Under the pieces are notes generated by a model. It had not been told where the DNA came from. It worked only from the letters and a program-made list of their open reading frames with translations, and did not search any database. Shown piece after piece: positions 1 through 7,942 of a DNA stretch of 64,000 nt. The first letter of the stretch is position 1. The number at the start of each line of letters is the position of its first letter. The DNA is taken from positions 62,001 to 126,000 of the forward strand of contig JAGVUB010000157.1 of the NCBI GenBank assembly GCA_019136515.1. Direction: 5' to 3'. Made by a program: the position numbers and the translations under genes. The stretch is from Verrucomicrobiota bacterium. GTDB taxonomy: Bacteria; Verrucomicrobiota; Verrucomicrobiia; Opitutales; Opitutaceae.

Positions 1-101
1 TAGTTGATCTCGAGGGCTTGGAGAATCGGCGGAACGCTGCCGGCGGGGAACTGCACGTCGACGACGGCGCCGATGACCTGGGTGATCTTGCCTTTGTTCA
101 T
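1..101 (-). CDS. atpD: ATP synthase F1 subunit beta (N-terminal fragment, cut by window edge)
   Basis: The complement of the first 101 bases encodes the start of the beta subunit, reading MNKGKITQVIGAVVDVQF, the beta-barrel opening of the F1 catalytic subunit. The beta subunits carry the catalytic nucleotide sites of the F1 hexamer on the cytoplasmic side. Only about 33 residues are inside the window; the Walker motifs lie outside. It is the last visible gene of the atpB-E-F-H-A-G-D run, 56 nt after atpG, which is the usual bacterial order. No strong Shine-Dalgarno sequence is visible before the ATG. The identity rests on the N-terminal motif plus position. Confidence 0.95.
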   Translation of the reverse strand, partial: MNKGKITQVIGAVVDVQFPAGSVPPILQALEIN

Positions 102-157
102 GAGCGGGAAACGGGTGGCGGTGTTGAAAGTTTGGAGCCGGAGACGACGGCGGGGGC

Positions 158-1033
158 TCAGGCGGACTGGGCCATCTGGGAGGCGGAGATCTCGAGGATC
201 TCGGCGGTGATGCCGGCCTGGCGGGCCTTGTTGTATTCGAGGGTGAGACCGTCGAGGAGCTTGGTGGCGTTGTCCTTGGCGGTCTTCATCGCGACCATGC
301 GGGCGCTGTGCTCGGAGGCGCGGGCGGAGAGCACGAGCTGGTAGAGCAGGCGGTTGACGTAGAAGGGGAGCAAGGCCTCGAGCACCTGGCGCGGATCGGG
401 CTCGAAGAGCATCTCGCGGTCGTCGGGGCGCGGGGCGACGCCGGTCTCGGCGTGGAGGTGCGAGAGGAAGTCCTTCACGTTGGCGAGCGGGAGCACCGGG
501 CGGGTGACCGGCTCCTGCACCAGCGTATTCTTGAAGCGGGGATAGATGACCTCGATGGTGTCGATCTCGCCCCCGAGATACTGCTTCACCATGAACTCGA
601 CGACCGGGCGGACCTCGGCGAACGGCGTGCGGTCGCTGACGGAGAAGTCGGCGAGGAGGTCGCGTTTGGCGCGGGCGAGGAACTGCGTGCCCTTGCGGCC
701 GAGGGCGACGAACTTCGCCGGCGTCCTGATCTCGGAGACGAGGCGGAAGAGGTTGCCGTTGAGCGGGCCGCACAGGCCCTTGTCGGTCGTGAGGAGCAGG
801 ATACCCCGGGTCTTCACCTCGCGCGCGGCGAGGAAGGGATGCTGCGACTCCTCGACGCGGGAGGCGACGGCGGCGAGCATGTCGGCCAGGAGCTGCGCGT
901 AGGGCCGGCCGGCGAGCGCGGCCTGCTGCGCCTTCTTCATCTTCGACGCCGCCACGAGCTCCATCGCCTTGGTGATCTGGCGGGTGTTCTTGACGGACTT
1001 GATGCGGCGGCGGATGTCGCGAGTGGAGGCCAT
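158..1033 (-). CDS. atpG: ATP synthase F1 subunit gamma
   Basis: This is the central rotor shaft of F1, transmitting rotation of the c-ring to the alpha3beta3 head. The 291-residue product is of normal length. It opens with MASTRDIRRRIKSVKNTRQI, the conserved N-terminal helix of gamma subunits, and ends in the matching C-terminal coiled-coil helix, including ARASEHSARMVAMKTAKDNA and the terminal SASQMAQSA. The central part has the Rossmann-like domain with TTDKGLCGPLN. It sits between atpA and atpD. The 106-nt gap from atpA is long for this operon and holds a 12-bp inverted repeat, listed separately. Confidence 0.98.
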   Translation of the reverse strand: MASTRDIRRRIKSVKNTRQITKAMELVAASKMKKAQQAALAGRPYAQLLADMLAAVASRVEESQHPFLAAREVKTRGILLLTTDKGLCGPLNGNLFRLVSEIRTPAKFVALGRKGTQFLARAKRDLLADFSVSDRTPFAEVRPVVEFMVKQYLGGEIDTIEVIYPRFKNTLVQEPVTRPVLPLANVKDFLSHLHAETGVAPRPDDREMLFEPDPRQVLEALLPFYVNRLLYQLVLSARASEHSARMVAMKTAKDNATKLLDGLTLEYNKARQAGITAEILEISASQMAQSA

Positions 1034-1040
1034 TGCAGAA

Positions 1041-1119
1041 AGTAGCGAGTAGTGGGTAGCGGGGGGTGAGTAGGGAGGAGGAGGTCGGCGCTTCTTTGGT
1101 AGGCTCGCTACTCGCTACT
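1041..1119. repeat. Inverted repeat between atpA and atpG
   Basis: AGTAGCGAGTAG at 1041-1052 is perfectly complementary to CTACTCGCTACT at 1108-1119, so the atpA-atpG intercistronic mRNA can form a 12-bp stem. The sequence between and around the arms contains further degenerate copies of the tagcgagta-like unit. It ends 8 nt upstream of the atpG start on the transcript, so it could influence atpG translation or mRNA processing. That role is inference. It has no T-rich tail and is not a typical terminator. Confidence 0.75.
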
Positions 1120-1139
1120 CGATGCTGGCTACTGGTTTT

Positions 1140-2675
1140 TCAGGCCGTGAAGGTCTTCTTCCATTCCTCGACGGCCGGTTTGAGCTCGGCGGCGAGGGCG
1201 TCGGAGATGACCTTCTCCTTGGCGAGCTTGGCGAGGGTGTCGGCGCGGCGGGCGGTGAGGAAATCGCGGAGACTCGCGGAGGCCTCGACGATCTTGGCGA
1301 CCGGCACGGCATCGAAGGCGTTGTTCTGCATCGCCCAGAGCACGGCGGCCTGCAGCTCGATCGGGAGCGGATCGAACTGCGGCTGCTTGAAGAGTTCGGT
1401 GATGCGGGAGCCGCGATCGAGCTGGGCCTTGGTGCGGGCGTCGAGGTCGGAGCCGAACTGCGCGAAGGCGGCGAGTTCGCGGAACTGGGCGAGCTCGCCC
1501 TTGATCTTGCCGGCGACCTGCTTGGTCATCTTCAGCTGCGCAGCGGAACCGACGCGCGAGACGGAGAGACCGACCGAAACGGCGGGCCGCTGGCCCTGGT
1601 TGAAGAGGTCGGTCTCGAGATAGATCTGACCGTCGGTGATCGAGATGACGTTGGTCGGGATGTAGGCGGAGACATCGCCGGCCTGCGTCTCGATGATGGG
1701 CAGCGCGGTGAGCGAGCCGCCGCCGTTCTTCTCGTCGACGCGGGCGGAACGCTCGAGGAGCCGGGAGTGGAGGTAGAAGACATCGCCCGGGTAGGCTTCG
1801 CGGCCGGAGGGGCGCTTGAGGACGAGGGAGATCTGGCGGTAGGCGACGGCGTGCTTCGAGAGGTCGTCGTAGACGATGAGCGCGTCCTGGTTGTTCGCCA
1901 TGAACCACTCGCCCATCGCGGCGCCGGAGTACGGGGCGATGTACTGGTTGGCGGCGTTGTCGGAGGCGGGAGCCGAGACGATGATGGTGTAGTCCATCGC
2001 GCCGGCCTCCTCGAGCACGCCGATGGTGCGCGCAACGTTGGAGTTCTTCTGCCCGACGGCGACGTAGATCGAATACACCGGGCGGAACGCCGGGTCGCCC
2101 GAGGCGAGGCCGGTCTTGTTGATGCGCGCCTGGTTGATGATGGTGTCGATGGCGATGGCCGTCTTGCCGGTGCCGCGGTCGCCGATGATGAGTTCGCGTT
2201 GGCCACGGCCGATCGGGATCATCGAGTCGATCGACATGATACCGGTGAGCAGCGGCTGGCTGACGGATTTGCGGGCGATGATGCCGGGGGCGATCTTCTC
2301 GACGGGGTAGAATTCCTTGGCGTCGATCGGGCCCTTGCCGTCGATGGGGCGGCCGAGCGCATCGACCACTCGGCCGAGAAGCGCCTTGCCGGCGGGGACG
2401 GAGAGCAGGCGGCCGGTGGTCTGGCACTCGTCGCCTTCCTTCAGCTTCGAAACGTCGCCGAGCAACACGCAGCCGACCTCGTCCTCCTCAAGATTGAGCG
2501 CGATGCCGATGACATCGCCGGGGAACTGGACCATCTCGTTGTACATGACGTCCGAGAGGCCGTCGACCTTGGCGACACCGTCGGCAAGGGTGCGGATGTG
2601 GCCGACGTTCTTCTTGACCGTCCTGGTCTGGAGTTTGGCGATCTGCTGCTCGATTTGTTCGATGACGGAGCTCAT
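1140..2675 (-). CDS. atpA: ATP synthase F1 subunit alpha
   Basis: The non-catalytic nucleotide-binding subunit of F1, 511 residues, normal length. The P-loop GDRGTGKT is at about residues 165-172, and the family's [20 protein letters not shown] stretch leads into it. The ATP synthase alpha/beta signature [13 protein letters not shown] lies near residue 365. The start ATG opens [15 protein letters not shown]. It follows atpH by 68 nt in the same operon. Nothing is missing or unusual in the visible motifs. The protein works in the cytoplasm as part of the membrane-attached F1Fo complex. Confidence 0.99.
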   Translation of the reverse strand: MSSVIEQIEQQIAKLQTRTVKKNVGHIRTLADGVAKVDGLSDVMYNEMVQFPGDVIGIALNLEEDEVGCVLLGDVSKLKEGDECQTTGRLLSVPAGKALLGRVVDALGRPIDGKGPIDAKEFYPVEKIAPGIIARKSVSQPLLTGIMSIDSMIPIGRGQRELIIGDRGTGKTAIAIDTIINQARINKTGLASGDPAFRPVYSIYVAVGQKNSNVARTIGVLEEAGAMDYTIIVSAPASDNAANQYIAPYSGAAMGEWFMANNQDALIVYDDLSKHAVAYRQISLVLKRPSGREAYPGDVFYLHSRLLERSARVDEKNGGGSLTALPIIETQAGDVSAYIPTNVISITDGQIYLETDLFNQGQRPAVSVGLSVSRVGSAAQLKMTKQVAGKIKGELAQFRELAAFAQFGSDLDARTKAQLDRGSRITELFKQPQFDPLPIELQAAVLWAMQNNAFDAVPVAKIVEASASLRDFLTARRADTLAKLAKEKVISDALAAELKPAVEEWKKTFTA

Positions 2676-2743
2676 GGGGCGCGTGCGCTAAGGGAGAAGA
2701 GAAAGTGGGAAGGGAGAAGGCGGAGGGAAGAACGGGAGCCAGG

Positions 2744-3139
2744 TCAGGCAGTGGCCGCGGCAAGGGAGTCGAGCTGGGCGGCGATGGAACGGTCGAAGAC
2801 ATCGTCGCCGATGCTGATGCGCAGACCGGCGATGAGGGCGGGATTCTCGACCGCGGTCGCGGAGAGGGGGCGGCGGTAGAGTTTGGACAGTTCCGCGAGG
2901 ATCGAGGGGATGGCACCGCTGGCGAGCTCGCCGGCGAACTCGATGCGGGCGCGGCCGCGGTTGAACTCCCGCACAACGAGGCGGTGATATTCGCGCAGGA
3001 TCGCTGCGGCGTGGGCCGGCGGCTTCTGTGCGAACCAAGTGAGGACATCGCCCACGCGCGCCTCGGCGAGCTGGCCGTTCTCGAGACTGAGCGCGAGGAG
3101 GAGCTTGGCGGTGGCGCGGACTTTTTTGGGAGCGGACAT
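2744..3139 (-). CDS. atpH: ATP synthase F1 subunit delta, short form
   Basis: The peripheral-stalk subunit that ties F1 to the b subunits. The product is 131 residues, whereas usual delta subunits are about 175-185. The C-terminal part matches the family pattern: a basic segment (LSKLYRRPLSATAVENPAL) followed by IAGLRISIGDDVFDRSIAAQL, like the usual IGG-x-V-x-IGD-x-V-x-D-x-S motif. The N-terminal helical domain, normally about 100 residues, is reduced to roughly 70. Position between atpF and atpA supports the assignment. The short length may be a lineage trait rather than damage, since the frame is intact and the neighbours are normal. Confidence 0.9.
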   Translation of the reverse strand: MSAPKKVRATAKLLLALSLENGQLAEARVGDVLTWFAQKPPAHAAAILREYHRLVVREFNRGRARIEFAGELASGAIPSILAELSKLYRRPLSATAVENPALIAGLRISIGDDVFDRSIAAQLDSLAAATA

Positions 3140-3168
3140 CGAGCGCAGAAAGGGTTGTCAGGCGAAGA

Positions 3169-3774
3169 TCAGACGCCGGTGAGTTCGCGAGTGGCGCTCT
3201 GCGTGTAACGGGACTTCTCGTCGGGCGAGAGCTCCTTGGTGAGGACCTTGCCGGCGGTGAGCGTGACGAGGCGGGCGATCTCGCCGCGGACCTCGGAGAT
3301 CATCTTGCCGCGTTCGAGCTCGATGGCCTGCTGGGCCTTGGCGAGCATGGCGGCCGTCTGGGCGGCGGTATCCTGAGTCTGGCGATCGGCGAGTTCCTTG
3401 GCGGTCTTGCGGGCGTCGTTGACGATGCCCTGGGCCTCGGTGGCTGCCTTGCGGAGGATTTCCTCGCTCTGCTGGTTGGCCTGCTCGAGCTTGGCCTTCA
3501 TCTCCTCGGCATACTTCAGGCCGGATTCGATCTTGTGCTGGCGCTCGTCCATCGTGGCGAGGACGGGCTTGATGCCCCAGCGGTAGAGAACGAAGGAGAG
3601 GATCGCGAAGCTGACGACCTGCATCGCGACATAGTTGAGCGAGAGGCCGAACTGCTCGGCCAGCCCGCCGGAGGCGGCCGCGTGTTCGGCGGCTGCATGG
3701 ACTTCGGCTGAGGCGAGGAGATTGATGAGCATGGCGATGAGGAAAGGGGCGATGCACCGCGCGGGGCGGTGCAT
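3169..3774 (-). CDS. atpF: ATP synthase Fo subunit b
   Basis: The peripheral stator stalk of Fo. The single membrane helix (VAMQVVSFAILSFVLYRWGI) lies near residues 50-69 and is followed by a long charged helix rich in Glu, Lys, Ala and Gln, typical of b. I chose the ATG at 3774 (MHRPARCIAPFLIAMLINLL) because an upstream TTG start would overlap atpE; another ATG at 3732 is possible. The segment before the membrane anchor, about 40 residues ending in SAEVHA, looks like a cleavable signal sequence, which is unusual for classical b subunits. It lies 19 nt after atpE and 29 nt before atpH. Confidence 0.95.
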   Translation of the reverse strand: MHRPARCIAPFLIAMLINLLASAEVHAAAEHAAASGGLAEQFGLSLNYVAMQVVSFAILSFVLYRWGIKPVLATMDERQHKIESGLKYAEEMKAKLEQANQQSEEILRKAATEAQGIVNDARKTAKELADRQTQDTAAQTAAMLAKAQQAIELERGKMISEVRGEIARLVTLTAGKVLTKELSPDEKSRYTQSATRELTGV

Positions 3775-3793
3775 CCGGGATTCGGAGAACGGC

Positions 3794-4009
3794 TCAGGCC
3801 GACTTGGCGATGAGCAGCGCAAGCAGACCGAGGCCTTCGGCGAGTGCCATGGCCAGGATGGACTGGACGAGGATCTTGCCGGAGGCGCCGGGGTTGCGGC
3901 CGACGGATTCGCAAGCGCGGAAGCCGATGAGGCCGACGCCGATGGCGGCGCCGAAGACGCCAGCGGCGCTGGCGAGATTGCCGGTAATTTCTGCGAGGAT
4001 GGTGGTCAT
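3794..4009 (-). CDS. atpE: ATP synthase Fo subunit c
   Basis: The proteolipid subunit that forms the rotor ring. The product is 71 residues from the ATG at 4009 (MTTILAEITGNLASA). Helix 1 is glycine/alanine rich (AAGVFGAAIGVGLIGFRA), the polar loop reads ESVGRNPGAS, and helix 2 carries the ion-binding carboxylate in SILAMALAEGLGLLALLI. The residue after the Glu is Gly, not the Ser/Thr seen in many Na+-type rings, which favours H+; that is inference. A 15-residue upstream in-frame extension is unlikely because the family starts at this Met. Confidence 0.97.
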   Translation of the reverse strand: MTTILAEITGNLASAAGVFGAAIGVGLIGFRACESVGRNPGASGKILVQSILAMALAEGLGLLALLIAKSA

Positions 4010-4084
4010 TGGGTGGTGGACTTGGTTGGTTGTTACGTCCGGCTGTCCGCACATCTGTGTGGCACGGTCCCAGCAGGAAAAGGG

Positions 4085-4942
4085 TCAGTGGTGGGCGGCT
4101 TCGTGGTCGTCGTCGCCGTGGTTGCAGAGCAGGCCGATGTAGACGCTGAGCAGCAGCGTGAACACCAGCGCCTGGACAAAGCCCACGAGGATCTCGAGGA
4201 AGTAGAATGGGAAGATGAACCCAGTGGAGTGGAGCAGGTTCTCTCCGCCGAAAACGTTGCCGAAGAGACGGACGGAGAGCGTGAAGGGCCGGATGCAGAT
4301 CGAGACGATCTCGATGAAGCCGACCAGGAAGAAGATCACCGAGAGCGGGTAGTAGATGTAGGCGGCGACTTCGCTGCGGTCGGCCTTGTTGCCAAACCAG
4401 TCGTAGAGCATGTGCTTCGGGCCGGCGTAGCGGAGGCTGATGGCAAACCAAGCCAGCATCGCGACAGCGGCGAGGGCGATGGTGCCGTTCCAGTCGGCGT
4501 TGGCGGGGCGGATGAACGCCTCGGTAACGTGGAACTTGCCGTCGACCTCGTGGCCCAGCCCGACGCTGCCGACGCCGGGGATCAGCCCGCTCCAGTTCTG
4601 CAGAAGGATATAGAGGAAGAGGCAGACCAGAATCGGGAACGACGCGCCGAAGGCCTTTTTGCCGATGATCGGCTCGTAGAGGCCGCGGAGGGCGCCGAGC
4701 GCGCTCTCGACGACGGCTTGGCCGCGCGAGGGGATGAGCTGCGGCCTCTTCACCATGAGGCGCAGCCCGAGGAGAATGAGGAGCGAAACAACCCAGCCAG
4801 TGACAATGCTATTAGTGACCGGTAGGCCGAGGACGGGAATCTCGAAAAGCTTGGCGGCGGCCGGGTCAACGCCTCCCGACGCGGACGCGACGCTAGTCGC
4901 GGAGAGCGCGATCAGTGCGATGGAGAATGCTCGGCCGATCAT
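4085..4942 (-). CDS. atpB: ATP synthase Fo subunit a
   Basis: The stator channel subunit that passes protons to the c-ring. It has 285 residues with about five to six membrane segments. The essential Arg is in FTLSVRLFGNVFGGE, and the family motif around QNWSGLIPG is present. The N-terminus (MIGRAFSIALIALSATSVASA) looks like a signal peptide, and the C-terminus ends in a His/Asp-rich tail (NHGDDDHEAAHH). It is the first gene of the operon; no atpI lies upstream, where trmB sits instead. The 157-nt gap upstream is the likely operon promoter region, but I could not pick a convincing -35/-10 pair. Confidence 0.98.
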   Translation of the reverse strand: MIGRAFSIALIALSATSVASASGGVDPAAAKLFEIPVLGLPVTNSIVTGWVVSLLILLGLRLMVKRPQLIPSRGQAVVESALGALRGLYEPIIGKKAFGASFPILVCLFLYILLQNWSGLIPGVGSVGLGHEVDGKFHVTEAFIRPANADWNGTIALAAVAMLAWFAISLRYAGPKHMLYDWFGNKADRSEVAAYIYYPLSVIFFLVGFIEIVSICIRPFTLSVRLFGNVFGGENLLHSTGFIFPFYFLEILVGFVQALVFTLLLSVYIGLLCNHGDDDHEAAHH

Positions 4943-5099
4943 GGGGATGGAGGCGTGCGCTGACTAGAGATGAGGAAAGGGCTCATCGGGTCATTCGAGA
5001 CGAAACTACAGGAAAAACCCGAAGCGCCCGAGAATTCACTCCGAGCGCCGACGGCAAGCAACCGAAAAGAGCTTCGGCGCCGAAGTGGTTACTCACTCA

Positions 5100-5726
5100 T
5101 TAGCAGAGACAAGGACAGATCCGCTCGTGCATTACGGCAACCAACGACTGGTAGGCCGGCGCCTTGAGCTGGAAAACGGTCGCCTCCTCAAGGGGCCACG
5201 GAGCATCCGGCGCGATCCGCCAACAGGGATGCTGCTCCAGCACCTCGCGGCCGGCGGCGAAATACTCCGCGTGGTCGGTGCGGAAGTAGAACCGGCCGGC
5301 CGGTGCCATGTGCTCCGCAAGCGTCGTCAGAAAATCGGGGCGCACGAGGCGGTTCTTGTGGTGCCGTTTCTTCGGCCACGGATCGGGGAAAAGCAGGAAG
5401 ACCTCGGCGAACGAAATTCCATTCGGCAAACATTCGAGCAGTTCCACCGCCTCCGCTTTGTGGAAATGGAGGTTCTTCAGGTCTGCGCGGTCACGCTTCT
5501 TCGTGGCACGCTCAAGCCGGTCGTTGAGGATATCGATCCCGAGGCAAAACCGCTCGGGGTGCACCGCCGCATAGCGGGTGAGAAAGTGTCCGTGGCCACA
5601 GCCGATCTCGAGTGTGATCGCCGCCGGCGGGGGCGGCAGCACGGTCGGCAACTCGGCACGCAGTTGGGCCAGCCGCGACTCGACGTGGCGGACGAACTCG
5701 GGCTTGGCACCAGGGTGGAATTGCAT
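5100..5726 (-). CDS. trmB: tRNA (guanine-N7-)-methyltransferase
   Basis: Transfers methyl from S-adenosylmethionine to N7 of G46 in the tRNA variable loop. The 208-residue product from the ATG at 5726 (MQFHPGAKPEF) has the SAM-binding motif LEIGCGHGHFL at about residues 39-49 and the TrmB hallmark LLFPDPWPKKRHHKNRL, followed by VRPDFLTTLAEHMAPAGRFYF. An in-frame extension of 66 residues upstream looks non-coding and overlaps the end of phoR, so I rejected it. It is in the same orientation as phoBR and the atp genes, separated from phoR by 101 nt. Confidence 0.96.
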   Translation of the reverse strand: MQFHPGAKPEFVRHVESRLAQLRAELPTVLPPPPAAITLEIGCGHGHFLTRYAAVHPERFCLGIDILNDRLERATKKRDRADLKNLHFHKAEAVELLECLPNGISFAEVFLLFPDPWPKKRHHKNRLVRPDFLTTLAEHMAPAGRFYFRTDHAEYFAAGREVLEQHPCWRIAPDAPWPLEEATVFQLKAPAYQSLVAVMHERICPCLC

Positions 5727-5827
5727 GGCCCCCCATGCACCCGGGCCGCAGCGGGCAAGACAACCGAAAAGTGGCAGCGCCGAGCAGTCCCAGACGCAAA
5801 GGGCCATCGGCACCGTAAGCCCACCGG

Positions 5828-7129
5828 CTACTCTGACAGTGGTTGCTTGGCCCCTGCTTCGGCGGGCTGGAATGGAAGCGAAAACACGAAGGAGGCCCCC
5901 TGCCCCAGCGTGCTCTCGGCCCAAACCCGGCCACCGTGAAGTTGGATGACATGTTTCACGATGGCCAGACCGAGGCCGGTGCCGCCCTTCTCGCGCGAGC
6001 GGCCCTTGTCGACGCGGTAGAAGCGCTCGAAGAGATGCGGCAGGTCCTTGGCGGGGATTCCGGGGCCATTGTCGACGACGCGGATTTCCAACTCCGCCGG
6101 GAGAACGCTGGTGCGGATCACTATCACAGACTGCGGCGGCGTGTACTTCAGCGCGTTGTCGAGGAGGTTGTCGAAAACCTGGTGGAGGCGGACGGCGTCG
6201 ATGGGAACCGGCGGCAGCGATTCGCCGAGCTGGAGCTCGATGCGGTGACCTGTGTTGGCGGCTCGGTGACGGTAGTCCTCGGCGAGCTCGCGGATGAAGT
6301 GCGTGAGATCGGCCGGCTCGAGTTTCAGGCAGGGCGTACCCGATTCGAGGCGGGAAAGCGTGAGCAGATCCTCGAGGATGAGGTGGAGTCGGTCGGTGTG
6401 CCGCTGGATCGTGCGCAGGAAACGGTCGCGGTCGGCTTCGGGGATCTCGCGATGGCCGTCGACGAGCGTCTCGACGAAGCCCTTGATGACGCTCAGCGGG
6501 GTGCGCAACTCGTGGGAGACGTTGGCCACGAAGTCCTTGCGCATGGACTCGAGCTGCTTCTGCCTAGTGACTTCGTGGAGGACGCAGAGCACCCAGCGAT
6601 CCTTGCTGCCGTCCCAAGCAGGGACGATGGCGCCGGTTGCCTCGACCCAGACTGAGGCGTTGTTGGCACCGGGGAGCTCAAGCTCGACCCGATTCGCGGC
6701 AGCGCCGCGGCGGACCTCTTCGAGAAACGCGGCGAGCGCGCTGCTGTGGATGAGGGTTTCGATGCGCTGTCCGATGCAGTCGACCGCTTTAGGGAAGAGC
6801 GCGGCCAACGCCTTGTTGGCGAGGACGACTTTGTTCGCCTCATCGACGGCGAGCACGCCTTCCTGGAGACTGCCGAGCGTGGCTTCGATCTGATTGAGTT
6901 GGCTGGCGCGAGCGGCTTCGGCCGAGCGAAGGGCTTCGACGAGGTCGTTGGCTGCGCCCGCAGTTGCACGCCAGTCGGCTTGGAAGGGGCCGACGATGGC
7001 ATCGATCAGGTAAGGCGCACGGCGCTTCAGCGCGGCACGGAGATCGCGGTGGCGCTGGCGCGCGTCCCACAAGAGTTTGAGAAGCAGCAGGATGCCTACC
7101 GTCTCCAGAGCTAGAACCAGCTTCAGCAT
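5828..7129 (-). CDS. phoR: Phosphate-regulon type sensor histidine kinase
   Basis: A membrane-anchored sensor kinase, 433 residues. There is one N-terminal membrane helix (about residues 3-19), a PAS-like region (about 75-190), the HisKA phospho-acceptor box VANVSHELRTP with His206, and a complete HATPase domain (N box DNLLDNALKYT, G1 VVDNGPGIP, G2 [13 protein letters not shown]). The single helix and internal PAS are the PhoR architecture. Its start overlaps the 3' end of phoB by 7 nt, so the two are translated together. The phosphate role is inferred from the PhoB/PhoR architecture; no pst or phoU genes are in the window. Confidence 0.9.
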   Translation of the reverse strand: MLKLVLALETVGILLLLKLLWDARQRHRDLRAALKRRAPYLIDAIVGPFQADWRATAGAANDLVEALRSAEAARASQLNQIEATLGSLQEGVLAVDEANKVVLANKALAALFPKAVDCIGQRIETLIHSSALAAFLEEVRRGAAANRVELELPGANNASVWVEATGAIVPAWDGSKDRWVLCVLHEVTRQKQLESMRKDFVANVSHELRTPLSVIKGFVETLVDGHREIPEADRDRFLRTIQRHTDRLHLILEDLLTLSRLESGTPCLKLEPADLTHFIRELAEDYRHRAANTGHRIELQLGESLPPVPIDAVRLHQVFDNLLDNALKYTPPQSVIVIRTSVLPAELEIRVVDNGPGIPAKDLPHLFERFYRVDKGRSREKGGTGLGLAIVKHVIQLHGGRVWAESTLGQGASFVFSLPFQPAEAGAKQPLSE

Positions 7130-7836
7130 GCCTTTGCCTGCGGATCGATCATGCGGTAACCCACGCCGCGGAGCGTCTCAATGAGGTCCGCCTGATCGCC
7201 AAGCTTTTCGCGAAGGCGACGGATGTGGGTGTCGACCGTACGAGTCTCGATCTCAGTTTCGTAGTTCCAGACGTTGAGCAGGAGATGCTCGCGAGTCTGC
7301 ACCCTACCCTTCCGCTCCATGAGCAGTTGCAGCAGGCGAAACTCCGTGGCGGTGAGATCAACCGGCGTGCCTTTGATCGTAACCTCATGCCGCTCGCTAT
7401 CGAGGACGATGGTGCCGAGTTCAAGGTGCTTGGGCTCCTCCCCATCGGCACTGGTAGAACGCCGGAGTAGGCCTTGGACGCGTAGAGTCAACTCCTTGGT
7501 GCTAAACGGCTTGCAGACATAGTCGTCGCCGCCGACCTCAAGGCCGAGAACGCGATCCGCCTCCTCGGCTTTGGCGGTGAGGAAGATGACTGGGATGGAT
7601 TTGGTCTTGGGATCGGCGCGAAGCATCCGGCAGAGCTGGAGGCCACTGATCTCGGGCATCATCACATCAAGGATGATGAGATCCGGCTGGAAGGTGCGAA
7701 TCCTCGCGATGCACTGCGCAGGATTGTTGAGAGTTTCGGTTTCGAACCCCTTGCTCCGCAAATGATAGCTGACGAGTTCAGTGACGTCGGGTTCGTCGTC
7801 GACGATGAGGATGCGTTTGGACCGGGTATCGGCCAT
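7123..7836 (-). CDS. phoB: Phosphate-regulon type response regulator
   Basis: An OmpR/PhoB-family transcription factor of 237 residues from the ATG at 7836 (MADTRSKRILIVDDEP). The receiver domain has the acidic pair in IVDDE, the phospho-acceptor Asp57 in LIILDVMMPEISG, and the conserved Lys in CKPFSTKEL. The C-terminal winged helix includes LTATEFRLLQLLM and VDTHIRRLREKLGD and ends with RGVGYRM. Thirty-three further in-frame codons upstream are rejected because they run through two hairpins and lack family similarity. It overlaps phoR by 7 nt. Confidence 0.93.
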   Translation of the reverse strand: MADTRSKRILIVDDEPDVTELVSYHLRSKGFETETLNNPAQCIARIRTFQPDLIILDVMMPEISGLQLCRMLRADPKTKSIPVIFLTAKAEEADRVLGLEVGGDDYVCKPFSTKELTLRVQGLLRRSTSADGEEPKHLELGTIVLDSERHEVTIKGTPVDLTATEFRLLQLLMERKGRVQTREHLLLNVWNYETEIETRTVDTHIRRLREKLGDQADLIETLRGVGYRMIDPQAKAC

Positions 7837-7860
7837 GTGCGACAGGCTAGTGCCGGAACG

Positions 7861-7893
7861 ATGGCTTTCCAGTGAAAAGCCATACGTCACTGG
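7861..7893 (-). promoter_or_regulatory. Two mutually exclusive hairpins in the phoB leader
   Basis: The arms ATGGCTTT (7861-7868) and AAAGCCAT (7876-7883) pair perfectly around CCAGTGA. That loop (7869-7875) also pairs perfectly with TCACTGG (7887-7893). The two stems share bases, so only one can form at a time. They lie 25-57 nt upstream of the phoB ATG, and TACAAT, resembling a -10 box, sits just beyond on the minus strand (7899-7894). The pairing is directly visible; a switch or operator function is inference. Confidence 0.5.
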
Positions 7894-7942
7894 ATTGTAA
7901 CGTCCTCGCCATTGGCGCTTGATCTTGACGGGCAAAGCCCGC

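Noticed and set aside
4943-5099. Perfect 14-nt palindrome CTTCGGCGCCGAAG (about 5069-5082) as trmB terminator or atp operator
   Set aside because: It has no loop and only a weak T-run (CTCTTTT), and there is no second copy. It could be regulatory, but the evidence is too thin to name it.
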